Assembly: GCF_002812045.1 (NCBI RefSeq)
Contig: NZ_NPEG01000002.1
Location: 310,001-374,000, forward strand
Reading direction: 5' to 3'
Length of the DNA: 64,000 bases
Source of the DNA: Leptospira haakeii
GTDB taxonomy: Bacteria; Spirochaetota; Leptospiria; Leptospirales; Leptospiraceae
The number at the start of each line of letters is the position of its first letter. Position 1 is the stretch's first letter. The notes below the pieces were generated by a model. It did not search any database. It was not told the DNA's origin and worked only from the letters and a program-made list of their open reading frames with translations. Both the position numbers and the translations under genes were made by a program. This document shows positions 1-9,477 of this stretch, one piece after another.

Positions 1-1
1 T

Positions 2-802
2 CTGGACTCTTTAAGAAAAGCAAAAAGAAAAAGGGAAACCTATATAGGTCCTTGGTTACCGGAGCCGTTGGCTCCGGCACCTATGGAAGAAGAGCCAGAT
101 TCTGAAACTTTGGATCTGGCATTCCTACATCTATTAGAAAAATTAAACCCGATCGAAAGAGCAGTATTCTTACTCAGAGAAAGTTTCGAGATGGGATACG
201 ATTCTATTTCAAAAGTAGTAGGGAAAAACCAAGAGAATTGTAGGCAAATCCTCAAAAGAGCCAAAGAGTCGCTAAAATCGGATCGTAAAAAGTATGATGC
301 ACCTTCCGAAAAAAGAAAAAAGATCTTCCGAGATTTTTTACTAGCTTCTTCCAAAGGAAAACCGGAACTACTTGTTCCTTTCTTAAAAGAAGAGATAGTC
401 CTTTGGTCTGATGGAGGAGGAAAAGTAAATGCAGCCAGGATACCTATCGTTGGTAAAGATAGAGCCTCTCATTTCTTTATTCGAACCGGAAGTAATAGAC
501 TCAAATATACGTTGGATTTCTATTTCGGAATGGTAAATGGCGCGGAAACATTGATCGGTTATTATAATGATCAGCCTGCATATCTGCAAAGTTTCCTAAT
601 AGATGAGGATGGAATTTCTAAAATTTATTCAGTTCTAAATCCGGATAAATTGAAATCCATGGAGAACAAACATAAGCTAATAGAAGAAGGGCTTATTTTT
701 CCTATGGAGAATTTCTTATTATTCCCTCACACTTATCATAAGAAAGTTGCGAAATGGTTAAACCCAGTAGCCAAGTTGGTCAAATGGGCAATCGTAAGGT
801 GA
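2..802 (+). CDS. ECF41-type RNA polymerase sigma factor with SnoaL-like C-terminal extension (5' end outside window)
   Basis: The reading frame is open from base 2, so the N-terminal sigma-2 region lies upstream of the window. Three signatures of the ECF41 family are visible: the WLPEPL linker motif at 53-70, a sigma-4 helix-turn-helix region (around LRESFEMGYDSISKVV), and a long C-terminal extension containing DGGGK (about 410-424) and NPDKL (about 638-652). In this family the extension is a SnoaL-like domain that tunes sigma activity in place of a classical anti-sigma factor. ECF41 genes usually lie next to a carboxymuconolactone decarboxylase, oxidoreductase or epimerase gene. The next gene here is instead a lipoprotein alpha/beta hydrolase; the upstream side is not visible. 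The ATG at 83 is internal and should not be taken as the start. Family assignment is strong; the regulon is unknown. Confidence 0.9.
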   Translation: MDSLRKAKRKRETYIGPWLPEPLAPAPMEEEPDSETLDLAFLHLLEKLNPIERAVFLLRESFEMGYDSISKVVGKNQENCRQILKRAKESLKSDRKKYDAPSEKRKKIFRDFLLASSKGKPELLVPFLKEEIVLWSDGGGKVNAARIPIVGKDRASHFFIRTGSNRLKYTLDFYFGMVNGAETLIGYYNDQPAYLQSFLIDEDGISKIYSVLNPDKLKSMENKHKLIEEGLIFPMENFLLFPHTYHKKVAKWLNPVAKLVKWAIVR

Positions 803-889
803 AAAGTAATTAACATAGGATAATCCGTTTATCTGCAGATCCTTTTCTCCTTTCTTGACTTCGCCTCGTCTTTAAGAGAAGATCCGAAT

Positions 890-1795
890 ATGAAACGAAT
901 ACTAACAACAAGCCTATTATTCGGTTTGTTATTCATTCAATGCAGTGGAGGAGAGAAGATGGAAACAGTTTTAGAAAACAAGACTACGTTGCCAAAATCA
1001 CCAAGTGGATATTATACTTCTAAGTTAGGAAAGATCGCCTATTGGGTAGAAGGAAAAGGAAAACCGATTTTTTTACTTCATTCTGCCGGTCATGATCATA
1101 ATGATTTCGAATCCATTCTGCCAAGTTTATCAGAAAAATATAAAGTGATTTCTCTGGACTGGCCGGGCCATGGATTATCCGAAAATCCTCAACCTGCCAC
1201 TTCCGCTTCTGCAGTGGAATATGCGGAAATATTGCCTGACTTGGTTGCAAGTTTAGCCCCGGAAGGTGGGATCTTTATAGGGAACTCACTTGGAGGATTC
1301 ACCTCCATGAATCTTGCCGTCCAAAGACCTGAACTTGTAAAAGGACTAGTGATCGTAGATTCCGGCGGACTAAACGATCCGGATTGGATCACTAAAAGTT
1401 TTGCAGGACTAAAATCCAAGGTTTGGTTTACTGGACTCGTTTGGAACTTCTTCCCGAATCATTACATAAAGATTAGAAACAAATACACAGAATCCATTCT
1501 AACTAGGATTAAAGAAAGAGAGGATGTGGAAGGTTCAAAGGAAGTGAATGCTTCTATATGGAAAAGTTTTTTGGATGAAAGACATGACCTAAGAGAAAAA
1601 GTCTCCCAGATCAAAGCGCCAATGTTGATCGTCTGGGGAGAATATGATCCGGTGATAGATCCAAAACTTGCGCTAAGGCTTCATGAAAAAGTAAAAGGTT
1701 CAAAGTTGACCTATCTAAAAACAGGGCATGTTCCTTTTGCGGAAAATCCAAAAGAATTCCTGAAAGTCACACTTCCCTTCTTGGATTCCATCTGA
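890..1795 (+). CDS. alpha/beta-fold hydrolase, predicted lipoprotein
   Basis: A protein of 301 residues. It begins with a lipoprotein signal peptide ending in a loose lipobox (LFIQC, Cys19), so it is probably anchored in the envelope. The hydrolase fold shows the oxyanion/HSAG region, the nucleophile elbow GNSLGG, an acid residue around WGEYDPVIDP and the catalytic His in TGHVPF near the C-terminus. The substrate cannot be inferred; esterase, lipase or haloperoxidase-like activities all use this fold. It lies 87 bp after the ECF sigma gene on the same strand and could be in its regulon, but there is no direct evidence. A Shine-Dalgarno-like AGAGAAG lies about 8 nt before the ATG. Confidence 0.82.
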   Translation: MKRILTTSLLFGLLFIQCSGGEKMETVLENKTTLPKSPSGYYTSKLGKIAYWVEGKGKPIFLLHSAGHDHNDFESILPSLSEKYKVISLDWPGHGLSENPQPATSASAVEYAEILPDLVASLAPEGGIFIGNSLGGFTSMNLAVQRPELVKGLVIVDSGGLNDPDWITKSFAGLKSKVWFTGLVWNFFPNHYIKIRNKYTESILTRIKEREDVEGSKEVNASIWKSFLDERHDLREKVSQIKAPMLIVWGEYDPVIDPKLALRLHEKVKGSKLTYLKTGHVPFAENPKEFLKVTLPFLDSI

Positions 1796-1837
1796 GGTAT
1801 TTTTGAATTTCTCCCATAATTAGATTTGTAAAATTTT

Positions 1838-1870
1838 CGTTTACGGACTTTCTTTAGAAATCCGTAAACG
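1838..1870. promoter_or_regulatory. inverted repeat (10-bp arms) directly before the Crp/Fnr-type gene
   Basis: The arms cgtttacgga (1838-1847) and tccgtaaacg (1861-1870) are perfect complements. The spacer contains a further ttc/gaa pairing. The repeat ends 8 nt before the ATG at 1879 and abuts the GGGA ribosome-binding site. There is no T-tract on the plus strand, so a terminator for the upstream hydrolase is less likely. An operator for autoregulation, or an mRNA hairpin limiting translation of the regulator, fits better; this is inference. Confidence 0.5.
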
Positions 1871-1878
1871 GGAATTAT

Positions 1879-2475
1879 ATGGATCAGAAAGATCATCCTT
1901 GGGAAAAAATATACCAAACCGTGAACCGGATCTCTCCAATGCCGAAAGAAGTCTGGAAAAAATCGGAACAACTATATACGATCCGCAAATTAGAATACGG
2001 GGATTTTCTGATCAAACAGGGAACCCAACCGACCGAGTTTGCATTCGTATTCTCAGGAGTTTTGAGAGAATATTATCTAACAGACCAAGGAAATGAGTAC
2101 ATTAAAAGTTTCAATTTCCCGGGAGACTTTACAGGATCTTATTTCGATCTACTCACTGAACAACCTTCTACCTGCAATATCAGAGCGATTACAGATTGTG
2201 AACTTGCAGTCGCAAAGTTTTCTGAATTCAGGAAATTGTTTTCTCAAGATATTGTATGGGAAAGATTAGGCAGGATTTTTGCCGAAAACTTATTTTTAAA
2301 AAAAGCCAGAAGAGAATATGAACTCTTAGCTTTAAGCGCAGAAGAAAGATACGATCTACTTTTAAAATCCAGACCGGAAATAGAAGAGCTTGTTCCTCAA
2401 TACCATATCGCTTCCTATTTAGGGATCACTCCAGTTTCCTTAAGCAGGATCAGAGCGAAGAAAAAAAAAGATTAG
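1879..2475 (+). CDS. Crp/Fnr-family transcriptional regulator
   Basis: A protein of 198 residues. The N-terminal half is a cyclic-nucleotide-binding-type beta-roll (YGDFLIKQGTQPTEFAFVFS, then FNFPGDFTG). The C-terminal end carries a short helix-turn-helix (QYHIASYLGITPVSLSRIR), the arrangement seen in the Bacteroidetes/spirochaete subtype of Crp regulators. There are no cysteine clusters for an Fe-S cluster, so an FNR-type oxygen sensor is unlikely. The usual cAMP-binding signature (GE..L..) is not conserved, and the ligand, if any, is unknown. The gene is monocistronic, with an inverted repeat at the ribosome-binding site that may be an autoregulatory operator. Family confidence is high; target genes are unknown. 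Confidence 0.85.
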   Translation: MDQKDHPWEKIYQTVNRISPMPKEVWKKSEQLYTIRKLEYGDFLIKQGTQPTEFAFVFSGVLREYYLTDQGNEYIKSFNFPGDFTGSYFDLLTEQPSTCNIRAITDCELAVAKFSEFRKLFSQDIVWERLGRIFAENLFLKKARREYELLALSAEERYDLLLKSRPEIEELVPQYHIASYLGITPVSLSRIRAKKKKD

Positions 2476-2510
2476 AAAATCAGTGCTGTAGGAATTCCTA
2501 CACGTAAGTA

Positions 2511-2543
2511 GAAACAAAAAAGGCGCCGGGTAAACCGACGCCT
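2511..2543 (-). terminator. Rho-independent terminator of the acyl-CoA dehydrogenase gene
   Basis: Read on the minus strand, a GC-rich hairpin (aaggcgtcgg, loop, ccggcgcctt, with one mismatch) is followed by six T residues. It lies about 30 bp past the stop of the dehydrogenase gene. It may also stop plus-strand transcripts from the Crp-type gene, which ends at 2475, though there is no T-tract in that direction. Confidence 0.85.
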
Positions 2544-2572
2544 TCTTCAAGCTTTGCAATATTAGAAAATTC

Positions 2573-3736
2573 TTATTTTGCGGAAGCTGCTTCACGGATC
2601 ACATAAGCTGCGATCTCGTTTTTCTGAATTTGAGTGGTTCCTTCGAAGATACAAAGGATTTTTGCGTCTCTCATCAACTTCTCAACAGGATACTCTTTAG
2701 TGTAACCGTATCCACCGAAGATTTGAACCGCGTCAGTAGCAGCTTTCATTGCAGTTTCAGAGCAATAAGCTTTTGCGATCGCGGAATATTTCGGAAGACG
2801 AGGATCCTCAGCATCAGACATACGAGCAGAAAGATAACAAATCTGACGTGCAGTTTCTACACCGATAGACATATCCGCAAGCATGTGCTGAACAGCCTGG
2901 AAGCTGGAAATTTTAGAACCGAACTGCTCTCTTTGACGAGCATATTTAGATGCGTGATCTAAAGCAGCTTGAGCAACACCTACTCCCATAGCAGCAACAT
3001 ATGGACGAGATGCGTTCAAAGTTTGAAGAGCGTAGATGAATCCAAGGTTTTCTTTTCCGATCATGTTAGCTTCTTCCACTGCACAATCTTCGAAGATGAT
3101 CTGGCGGGTGTCAGATGCACGAATACCAAGTTTATCTTCTTTTTTACCTACGATCAAACCTGGAGTGTCGCGTTTAACGTAGAAACAAGAAACTCCACGA
3201 GTTCCACGGCCTTTATCAGTATAAGCAAAAACAGTATAAGCTCCTGCGCTACCGCCACCGGTAATCCATTGTTTGGTTCCGTTGATGACCCATTTGTCGC
3301 CTTTTTTAACTGCAGTAGTGCTCATACCTGGAACGTCAGAACCTGCACCAGGCTCGGAAAGACAGAAAGAAACTCCGTATTCTCCGTCAACGACTGGTTG
3401 GAGCCATTTTTTCTTTTGTTCGTGGCTTGCACCTTTCATGATTGGAAGGATACCAAGACCGGTATATCCAAAACAAAGGCTGATACCGAGACATCCTCTA
3501 GAAAGTTCTTCGGTTACCAAACACTGCTCTACTGAACCAAGACCCCATCCACCGTATTCTTCGGGGATAGTGAGTCCATTGACCCCTAACTCGGTTCTCA
3601 TTCTATTAATAAGTTCTTCTGGATGCTTATTTGCTTCGTCCCAATGGATAGCAACTTCATGGGTGATCTCTTTCTTAACGAAAGAACGAATCGTGTCCCT
3701 AATCTCGATCTGCTGCTCAGTCAGTTCCTGATACAT
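2573..3736 (-). CDS. acyl-CoA dehydrogenase
   Basis: A protein of 387 residues, the normal length for the flavin-dependent acyl-CoA dehydrogenase family. It catalyses alpha,beta-desaturation of acyl-CoA thioesters in beta-oxidation or branched amino-acid breakdown and passes electrons to ETF. Visible family signatures are CLSEPGAGSD, the WITGGG and FGxxxxxFQ-type regions (QFGSKISSFQAVQHMLADM), and a C-terminal segment FGGYGYTKEYPVEKLMRDAK. The catalytic base is expected in the EGTTQIQ segment near the end. Chain-length specificity cannot be read. The start is supported by AAGGGA 6 nt before the ATG. The gene is monocistronic with its own terminator. Confidence 0.95.
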   Translation of the reverse strand: MYQELTEQQIEIRDTIRSFVKKEITHEVAIHWDEANKHPEELINRMRTELGVNGLTIPEEYGGWGLGSVEQCLVTEELSRGCLGISLCFGYTGLGILPIMKGASHEQKKKWLQPVVDGEYGVSFCLSEPGAGSDVPGMSTTAVKKGDKWVINGTKQWITGGGSAGAYTVFAYTDKGRGTRGVSCFYVKRDTPGLIVGKKEDKLGIRASDTRQIIFEDCAVEEANMIGKENLGFIYALQTLNASRPYVAAMGVGVAQAALDHASKYARQREQFGSKISSFQAVQHMLADMSIGVETARQICYLSARMSDAEDPRLPKYSAIAKAYCSETAMKAATDAVQIFGGYGYTKEYPVEKLMRDAKILCIFEGTTQIQKNEIAAYVIREAASAK

Positions 3737-3891
3737 TTTTTCCCTTCTTGCGAGAGTTTCTAGTCCTAATTTTTCGCCAGGGTCGATTCAATCAAGAAAA
3801 ACATGGCTGATTAAACGTTCATTTTAGCCCTAATGGGACAGAATTCCTGGAAATCTCGTTATTTTCCTAGATTTTGGCGATCCGAAAGCAT

Positions 3892-3917
3892 ATAAAAAAC
3901 AGAACGTTCGTTCTGTT
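3892..3917 (-). terminator. Rho-independent terminator of the FAD monooxygenase gene
   Basis: On the minus strand the 8-bp arms aacagaac/gttctgtt enclose a gaac loop and are followed by TTTTTT, 15 nt past the stop codon. The core also resembles a TetR-type palindrome (gaacgttc), so an additional operator role for the downstream dehydrogenase promoter cannot be excluded. Confidence 0.65.
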
Positions 3918-3931
3918 AATGTTTCTCTCAT

Positions 3932-5464
3932 CTAATTTCGAGAAATAAATTGAGTAAACCAAAGAGACGCAGCCTGTCTTATAGATGGTTCATCAGGTTC
4001 GTTATCGGAAGCCCAAGAGATAATTCCATCTGGACGTATTAGCACCGCGCTTAAGCCTAACTGTTCTTTCGCTGGCCCAGAAACGTATCTCACTTGATCT
4101 CCGTATTCATTCGCCAAGGTTTTAAGAGAAGTTTTGGCATCGAAATCCAGAAGTATTCCTTGGCCATCTTGCATAAGTTCGCCTATCCTTCTACCATCCT
4201 TAAACTCGAAATTCGGAACACTATAACCCACTAAAGGATGAGCATCACCTAAATCATAATGTGTGAAAATTCCCCATACTCTTGCGGCCATATACGTTGA
4301 AGCATCACGAGTTTCCATAAGATCTCGAATGATCGAATTCAATGCGCGAGCCTGTGGATCTGGCTTCATGATCATAACCTGAGCGCGAGACCAATCTAAG
4401 ACCTGCGCACCGATTGGATACCTTTCCTTATAATAACTATCGAGCAAACCTTCAGGTGCTTTTTTATGAATTGTTGCAGCAAGTTTCCATCCAAGATTCA
4501 TAACATCTCCCAATCCAAGGTTTAAACCTTGGCCTCCCAAAGGAGAATGAATATGTGCTGCATCTCCGGCTAAAAGGATCCTTCCATTTCGATAGTTTGT
4601 TGCTTGTCTTGCTCTATCAGTCCAAGTAGTTGCAAAATGAAGAGCACTGATAGTCACATCCGTATTAGAGATACGTCGTAGAACTTCCTGCACATGTTCC
4701 AAGGTAATTTGTTTTTCCGAACTATGAAATGCTCCGCCATCAAAATCCTGGATCACTATAAAACCCGGTTGGGATTGTAAATACATTCCTCTTTCAGTTA
4801 GATTCCGTCCCGGATTTAACTTTTCCGGATCTGCGATATCGACCTTGGTGGAATAACCGGTAAATTCCGGTTCGGTACCTGCAAATTCGAAACCTCCCAA
4901 TTTGCGAACCACACTTCGGGCACCATCACAACCGACAAGCCATTGGCTTTGAAAAGTTTGATCACCCGATCGAACAGTTACTCGATCATCCGATTGACGA
5001 AAAGAATCCAATGGAAGTCCTCTCTTGATCTCTACGCCCAACGCTACTGCTCGACGAGTCAAAATGGTTTCAATTTCTTCCATTTCAGAGATCAAATTTG
5101 TTTCTGTAGAACTCTCTAACCGATACTTCCACTGCGATGTGTCAATATTACCTTCAAGAAATGGAATACCTGCGAAATGCCCTACCTGACGGCGAGGGCC
5201 TTGTTGAACAGAATTGGCATGAGGATTTTTAAACCGTTTATGTATTTCAAATTCTTCTAATAATCCTCGGCGATAAAGAGCTTCAATACTAGGCGCTGAG
5301 AGTCCGCGCACCCCAAAAGGAAGTTGTTTGAAAGGCGATTGAGGATTTTCGGATTTTTCCAATATAAGAACTCTACATTTTGCTAATGCAAGTTCGCAGG
5401 CTAAAAAGAGCCCAACTGGGCCTGCTCCGGAAATAATAACATCATGCGGTTGGTCTTGTTTCAT
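3932..5464 (-). CDS. FAD-dependent aromatic/polyketide monooxygenase (PheA/TfdB, PF01494 type)
   Basis: A protein of 510 residues. The N-terminus holds the FAD-binding Rossmann motif GAGPVG, the middle has the DG motif (GCDGARS), and the FAD/ribityl GD motif GDAAHIHSPLGGQGLN follows. The C-terminal part is the thioredoxin-like domain typical of phenol hydroxylase and tetracycline- or rifampicin-modifying relatives. It likely hydroxylates an aromatic or polycyclic compound using NAD(P)H and oxygen; the actual substrate is unknown. The ATG overlaps the stop of the upstream TetR gene (ATGA), so the two form an operon, and the regulator probably senses a substrate-like molecule. Confidence 0.88.
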   Translation of the reverse strand: MKQDQPHDVIISGAGPVGLFLACELALAKCRVLILEKSENPQSPFKQLPFGVRGLSAPSIEALYRRGLLEEFEIHKRFKNPHANSVQQGPRRQVGHFAGIPFLEGNIDTSQWKYRLESSTETNLISEMEEIETILTRRAVALGVEIKRGLPLDSFRQSDDRVTVRSGDQTFQSQWLVGCDGARSVVRKLGGFEFAGTEPEFTGYSTKVDIADPEKLNPGRNLTERGMYLQSQPGFIVIQDFDGGAFHSSEKQITLEHVQEVLRRISNTDVTISALHFATTWTDRARQATNYRNGRILLAGDAAHIHSPLGGQGLNLGLGDVMNLGWKLAATIHKKAPEGLLDSYYKERYPIGAQVLDWSRAQVMIMKPDPQARALNSIIRDLMETRDASTYMAARVWGIFTHYDLGDAHPLVGYSVPNFEFKDGRRIGELMQDGQGILLDFDAKTSLKTLANEYGDQVRYVSGPAKEQLGLSAVLIRPDGIISWASDNEPDEPSIRQAASLWFTQFISRN

Positions 5465-6015
5465 TTATTCCATCCATTTTTTAAAACTTTAAACGTAAGA
5501 TTTAATACATCCTTTGGGGACGGTGAGTTACACGCAAAACTCACACCTTCTAAAATCAACTTTGCAATACATTCAGCTTCCAGCTTATTCACACCGGAAT
5601 CGTTTTGGATCTCTTTAGCCAAAGAATTTTCATAACGCGCCCATAAACCGCGCAGATAAGAAGTAAGTTCAGGTGAAGATCTGATAAGTTTTCCAAATCC
5701 GGAAAAAGTTTTCTTATCGGGAGGGTTAAATAATTTACTCGAGAAAAAGTATTGATGGAGAGAATCCAAAATGGACTGGCCCTTCTTTCGTTGCCTAATC
5801 GCATTCAAGATATCTGCATCTATCTCATCCTCAAGATCGAAAATGAGGGATTCTTTGGTCGGAAAATAATTGAAAAGTGTAGTAACGGCAACTTCCGCTT
5901 TTTCGGCTATTTCAACGATAGTGACAGCATCATAGCCTTTTTCTATAAATAGATCACGAGCAATATCTGAGATAAGTTTTCGAGTTTTAGCCTTTTTTAT
6001 TTCACGCAATCCCAT
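5461..6015 (-). CDS. TetR-family transcriptional regulator
   Basis: The N-terminal helix-turn-helix is clear (TIVEIAEKAEVAVTTLFNYFPTKESLI), followed by a divergent ligand-binding domain. A longer frame begins at 6078, but I prefer the ATG at 6015 (184 codons). It is preceded by GGGGGGAG about 9 nt upstream and begins with the usual short basic lead (MGLREIKKAKTRKLI). It is translationally coupled to the monooxygenase by a 4-bp overlap, which suggests it represses the pair and is relieved by a ligand related to the enzyme's substrate. Confidence 0.88.
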   Translation of the reverse strand: MGLREIKKAKTRKLISDIARDLFIEKGYDAVTIVEIAEKAEVAVTTLFNYFPTKESLIFDLEDEIDADILNAIRQRKKGQSILDSLHQYFFSSKLFNPPDKKTFSGFGKLIRSSPELTSYLRGLWARYENSLAKEIQNDSGVNKLEAECIAKLILEGVSFACNSPSPKDVLNLTFKVLKNGWNK

Positions 6016-6160
6016 CCGAATTTGCTCCCCCCAATCTGTATCAGTATTAAGCCTGTGTGACCTAGAAAACAATATCAAGTATAAAATTGTAGTTACTTCA
6101 TTTTTCTACGTACTCCAATAATATTTAAATTGTAAAAATGCGTCCCTTTAGGGGTATAAC

Positions 6161-6253
6161 GGGCGACTCCTCGCAAATGCTCGGACCGAGCTGCTACGGG
6201 CTACGCTAACGCTTCGGTCTCTTACGAGACTAAACCCTGCGCATCTCTGTCGC
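6161..6253 (-). repeat. interspersed structured repeat, copy 1 (longer form)
   Basis: Read on the minus strand this 93-bp element aligns with a second copy at 63460-63530. Shared blocks include GCGACAG.GATGCG, AGTCTCG..AAGAGACCGAAG, CCCGTAGCAGC.CGGTCCGA and AGGAGTCGCCC. Copy 1 carries two extra short insertions (about 9 bp after GACCGAAG and about 8 bp before AGGAGTCGCCC). The element begins GCGAC and ends GTCGCCC, so its ends are short inverted repeats, and it has an internal GTCTC/GAGAC hairpin. This is consistent with a REP- or MITE-like non-coding repeat. It lies in the gene-free stretch between the TetR and membrane-protein genes. Confidence 0.8.
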
Positions 6254-6299
6254 GGTGTGGTAATTTAAATTGATAGAGAGAACTGATTGTAAAAGGGTG

Positions 6300-6321
6300 C
6301 CCCACCCTACTTAGGGTGGGG
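6300..6321. repeat. strong GC-rich hairpin (9-bp perfect arms)
   Basis: ccccaccct (6300-6308) and agggtgggg (6313-6321) pair perfectly around an actt loop, and are followed by ggccggtgcggtggtacccgcc, which is also GC-rich and partly self-complementary. No T-tract follows on either strand. With the repeat at 6161-6253 it makes up most of the gene-free interval 6079-6493. I see no supported gene there; the small open frame starting at 6316 runs through this repeat and into the next gene and is probably spurious. Confidence 0.6.
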
Positions 6322-6493
6322 GCCGGTGCGGTGGTACCCGCCTTAGCACATTTCCCTTTGTTTGGCGAGAAAAATTTACCACTACTTCCGACGTTGGAAT
6401 TCCTACAGTGGAATTTGGATTCAGAAATTTGTTTGCTTTCGAAAGCAAGGAAGACTAAATATTTTTCTGAAATAGTATATCAGGAGAGATTTT

Positions 6494-6889
6494 ATGGAAC
6501 AAAGTGTCGTAGCGCCTATTATTGCTGGAATAGCTGGATTTATCTGTGCCTTTATTTTTAGTGGCCCTCTTTATTTCGGTCTTTCAAAACTTCTGAGTCT
6601 ACCTACACAAGAAGAGAAAAAAAACCTCGGGATCCGAATATTTTTGAACTTCTGCGTTTTCCTAGCTACTGCATTTTCTATCTCATTGATCCTACAATAT
6701 ATGAGCTTACAAAATAAAGCTCATGGCCAATCTATCGCTTTCATTCTATGGTTCGGATTTATATTTACTTCCAGCTCGATCGATGTGATCTGGAAAGGTA
6801 AACATCTGAAATTATGGATTTTTGAATCGATAGCCTCTCTAATTACAATCCAGGTTTTAATGTTCGTTCTATTACTATTTTATAAATGA
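6494..6889 (+). CDS. small integral membrane protein (DUF1761-like)
   Basis: A protein of 131 residues with four predicted transmembrane helices (about residues 7-30, 48-68, 80-97 and 108-129) and little else. The layout and the first helix (VAPIIAGIAGFICAFIFSGPLYFG) resemble the DUF1761 family, whose function is unknown. The start is well supported by AGGAG 8 nt upstream of the ATG. It overlaps the next membrane-protein gene by 4 bp and is almost certainly co-transcribed with it. No function is proposed. Confidence 0.72.
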   Translation: MEQSVVAPIIAGIAGFICAFIFSGPLYFGLSKLLSLPTQEEKKNLGIRIFLNFCVFLATAFSISLILQYMSLQNKAHGQSIAFILWFGFIFTSSSIDVIWKGKHLKLWIFESIASLITIQVLMFVLLLFYK

Positions 6890-7290
6890 AACAAGCTCGA
6901 TTCATTCTTACACTTGATTCTTCCGGAGCGTTTGTCGTAGGAGTACTTATCTTTCTTTTCTCCTCTTTTATTTCGACCCTAAATGGATGGGACAAAAGTT
7001 TCACTCATATGGAAGGTTTTGCAAATCTGATATATGGTTCTTATTCAGGAACTCTTCTACTATTTTTTAGAAAGGGAAATCTTCATCGTGTATTTGTTTT
7101 CATATTAATTACGGCAAATTCACTTTGGGGTTTACAATGTTTTGCTCAAGCTTGGAGATTAAAAGATGAAGCCACTCATGTTGGGAACTCTGTACTATTA
7201 CTCGAAGGAATTTATTTGGTGGCATTAGCTTACTTTGAGGCAAAGTTCGTTTTGCCTCAATCTATCTCTATCCCTCATAGAGTGTCGTAG
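6886..7290 (+). CDS. small integral membrane protein, unknown function
   Basis: A protein of 134 residues with four predicted transmembrane segments (about 9-30, 47-62, 69-87 and 100-118) and a short polar tail. I recognise no motif. Its ATG overlaps the stop of the preceding membrane-protein gene (ATGA), so the two are probably a translationally coupled pair. It converges on the metallo-hydrolase gene with only 8 bp between stops. Confidence 0.7.
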   Translation: MKQARFILTLDSSGAFVVGVLIFLFSSFISTLNGWDKSFTHMEGFANLIYGSYSGTLLLFFRKGNLHRVFVFILITANSLWGLQCFAQAWRLKDEATHVGNSVLLLEGIYLVALAYFEAKFVLPQSISIPHRVS

Positions 7291-7298
7291 GTAAAAAT

Positions 7299-8240
7299 CT
7301 ATTTAGCAGGAGTAGGAATACTTTGGTGTCCAGGATGGATCTGGATTTTCGGGAACTTAGCCGCTACCGCCTGCAATAAATTTAGACTCACTTTGTTCCT
7401 TTCTAAATCCTTAGTAAAACCTCCTGGAGTCACGTTGTTAAGCCAACCCCAGCTAGTATGACAAGTATCGCCAGTAATTAGCTGAACCCCGCTAGTAGAT
7501 TTTATCAAAAATGCAATACTACCCTCAGTATGTCCCGGAACAGAAATAATATAAAGAGATTGATCACCGAAGAAATCCAAAAATTTAATTGGAGCCCCTT
7601 CTTTCCCGAAGAAGTTCAACTCGGAAAGTGCAGTATCACGCCCGAGTAAGCTATCCGTACTTCCTTGCACAAAAAGGTGTAGAAAACGAGAATCTCCCGG
7701 TTCGTTTTGCCCAGTATATACAGAAGTTCCCGCCGGAAAATCTCGAGTACCCAAAATATGATCTAAATGCAAATGAGTAAGGAAGATACCTTCTACTTTT
7801 TTCGGTTCTTTTTGCTGCCACTCCTTAATCGTATTATGAATCTTCAGCTCACCTAGATTCATTTGAGAAGCAACTATGCCTGAAACAGGCCATTCCTTTT
7901 TATCTTTGCGAAACACATCGCCAAGTCCGGTATCTATTACATATCTGCCGAACTTCGGATGATCCATTACATAAAAATAAATTTGGATCGGTTCCTTGCC
8001 GGATTGCAAACCGGCAGCAACCGCTTTTGGATCCTCTAAATTGATCAAACCCGCGCGTTCTGCCACCCAATCCGCAGAGAGGATCTTTTTAAGATTGATA
8101 GGCCCTTTGTCAGAAGAATTTATATCTTGGATATTTACTAGAGTTCCTTTATTCACTAGAACGGAGCGATTAGAAGTAACTGAGCAAGCAGTTAGAAGCC
8201 AGATAGATATAAATGAAAAAATGATTCGTTGGATTTTCAT
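7299..8240 (-). CDS. metallo-beta-lactamase-fold hydrolase, predicted lipoprotein
   Basis: A protein of 313 residues with a lipoprotein signal peptide (LLTAC lipobox, Cys19). The zinc-binding signature THLHLDH is present, followed by GHTEGSIAF and TGDTCH, giving the usual His/Asp ligands of the MBL fold. The segment order and the DTGLGD motif resemble the AiiA-type lactonase branch, so an N-acyl-homoserine-lactonase-like or general lactonase/esterase activity is possible but not shown. The signal peptide places it in the envelope, unlike cytoplasmic AiiA. Confidence 0.85.
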   Translation of the reverse strand: MKIQRIIFSFISIWLLTACSVTSNRSVLVNKGTLVNIQDINSSDKGPINLKKILSADWVAERAGLINLEDPKAVAAGLQSGKEPIQIYFYVMDHPKFGRYVIDTGLGDVFRKDKKEWPVSGIVASQMNLGELKIHNTIKEWQQKEPKKVEGIFLTHLHLDHILGTRDFPAGTSVYTGQNEPGDSRFLHLFVQGSTDSLLGRDTALSELNFFGKEGAPIKFLDFFGDQSLYIISVPGHTEGSIAFLIKSTSGVQLITGDTCHTSWGWLNNVTPGGFTKDLERNKVSLNLLQAVAAKFPKIQIHPGHQSIPTPAK

Positions 8241-8304
8241 GAGAACAGACCTTACACATTTAAAATAGTTAGAAAATAATTTTAAATTCCAAATTGTATT
8301 TCAA

Positions 8305-9477
<1,173 letters not shown>

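Noticed and set aside
2969..3535. 188-codon open frame opposite the acyl-CoA dehydrogenase
   Set aside because: The minus-strand gene is a clear full-length family member; the plus frame has a Ser/Thr/Phe-rich composition typical of an antisense shadow.
6316..6561. 81-codon open frame on the plus strand
   Set aside because: It begins inside a GC-rich hairpin repeat, has no clear ribosome-binding site, and overlaps the well-supported membrane-protein gene at 6494.
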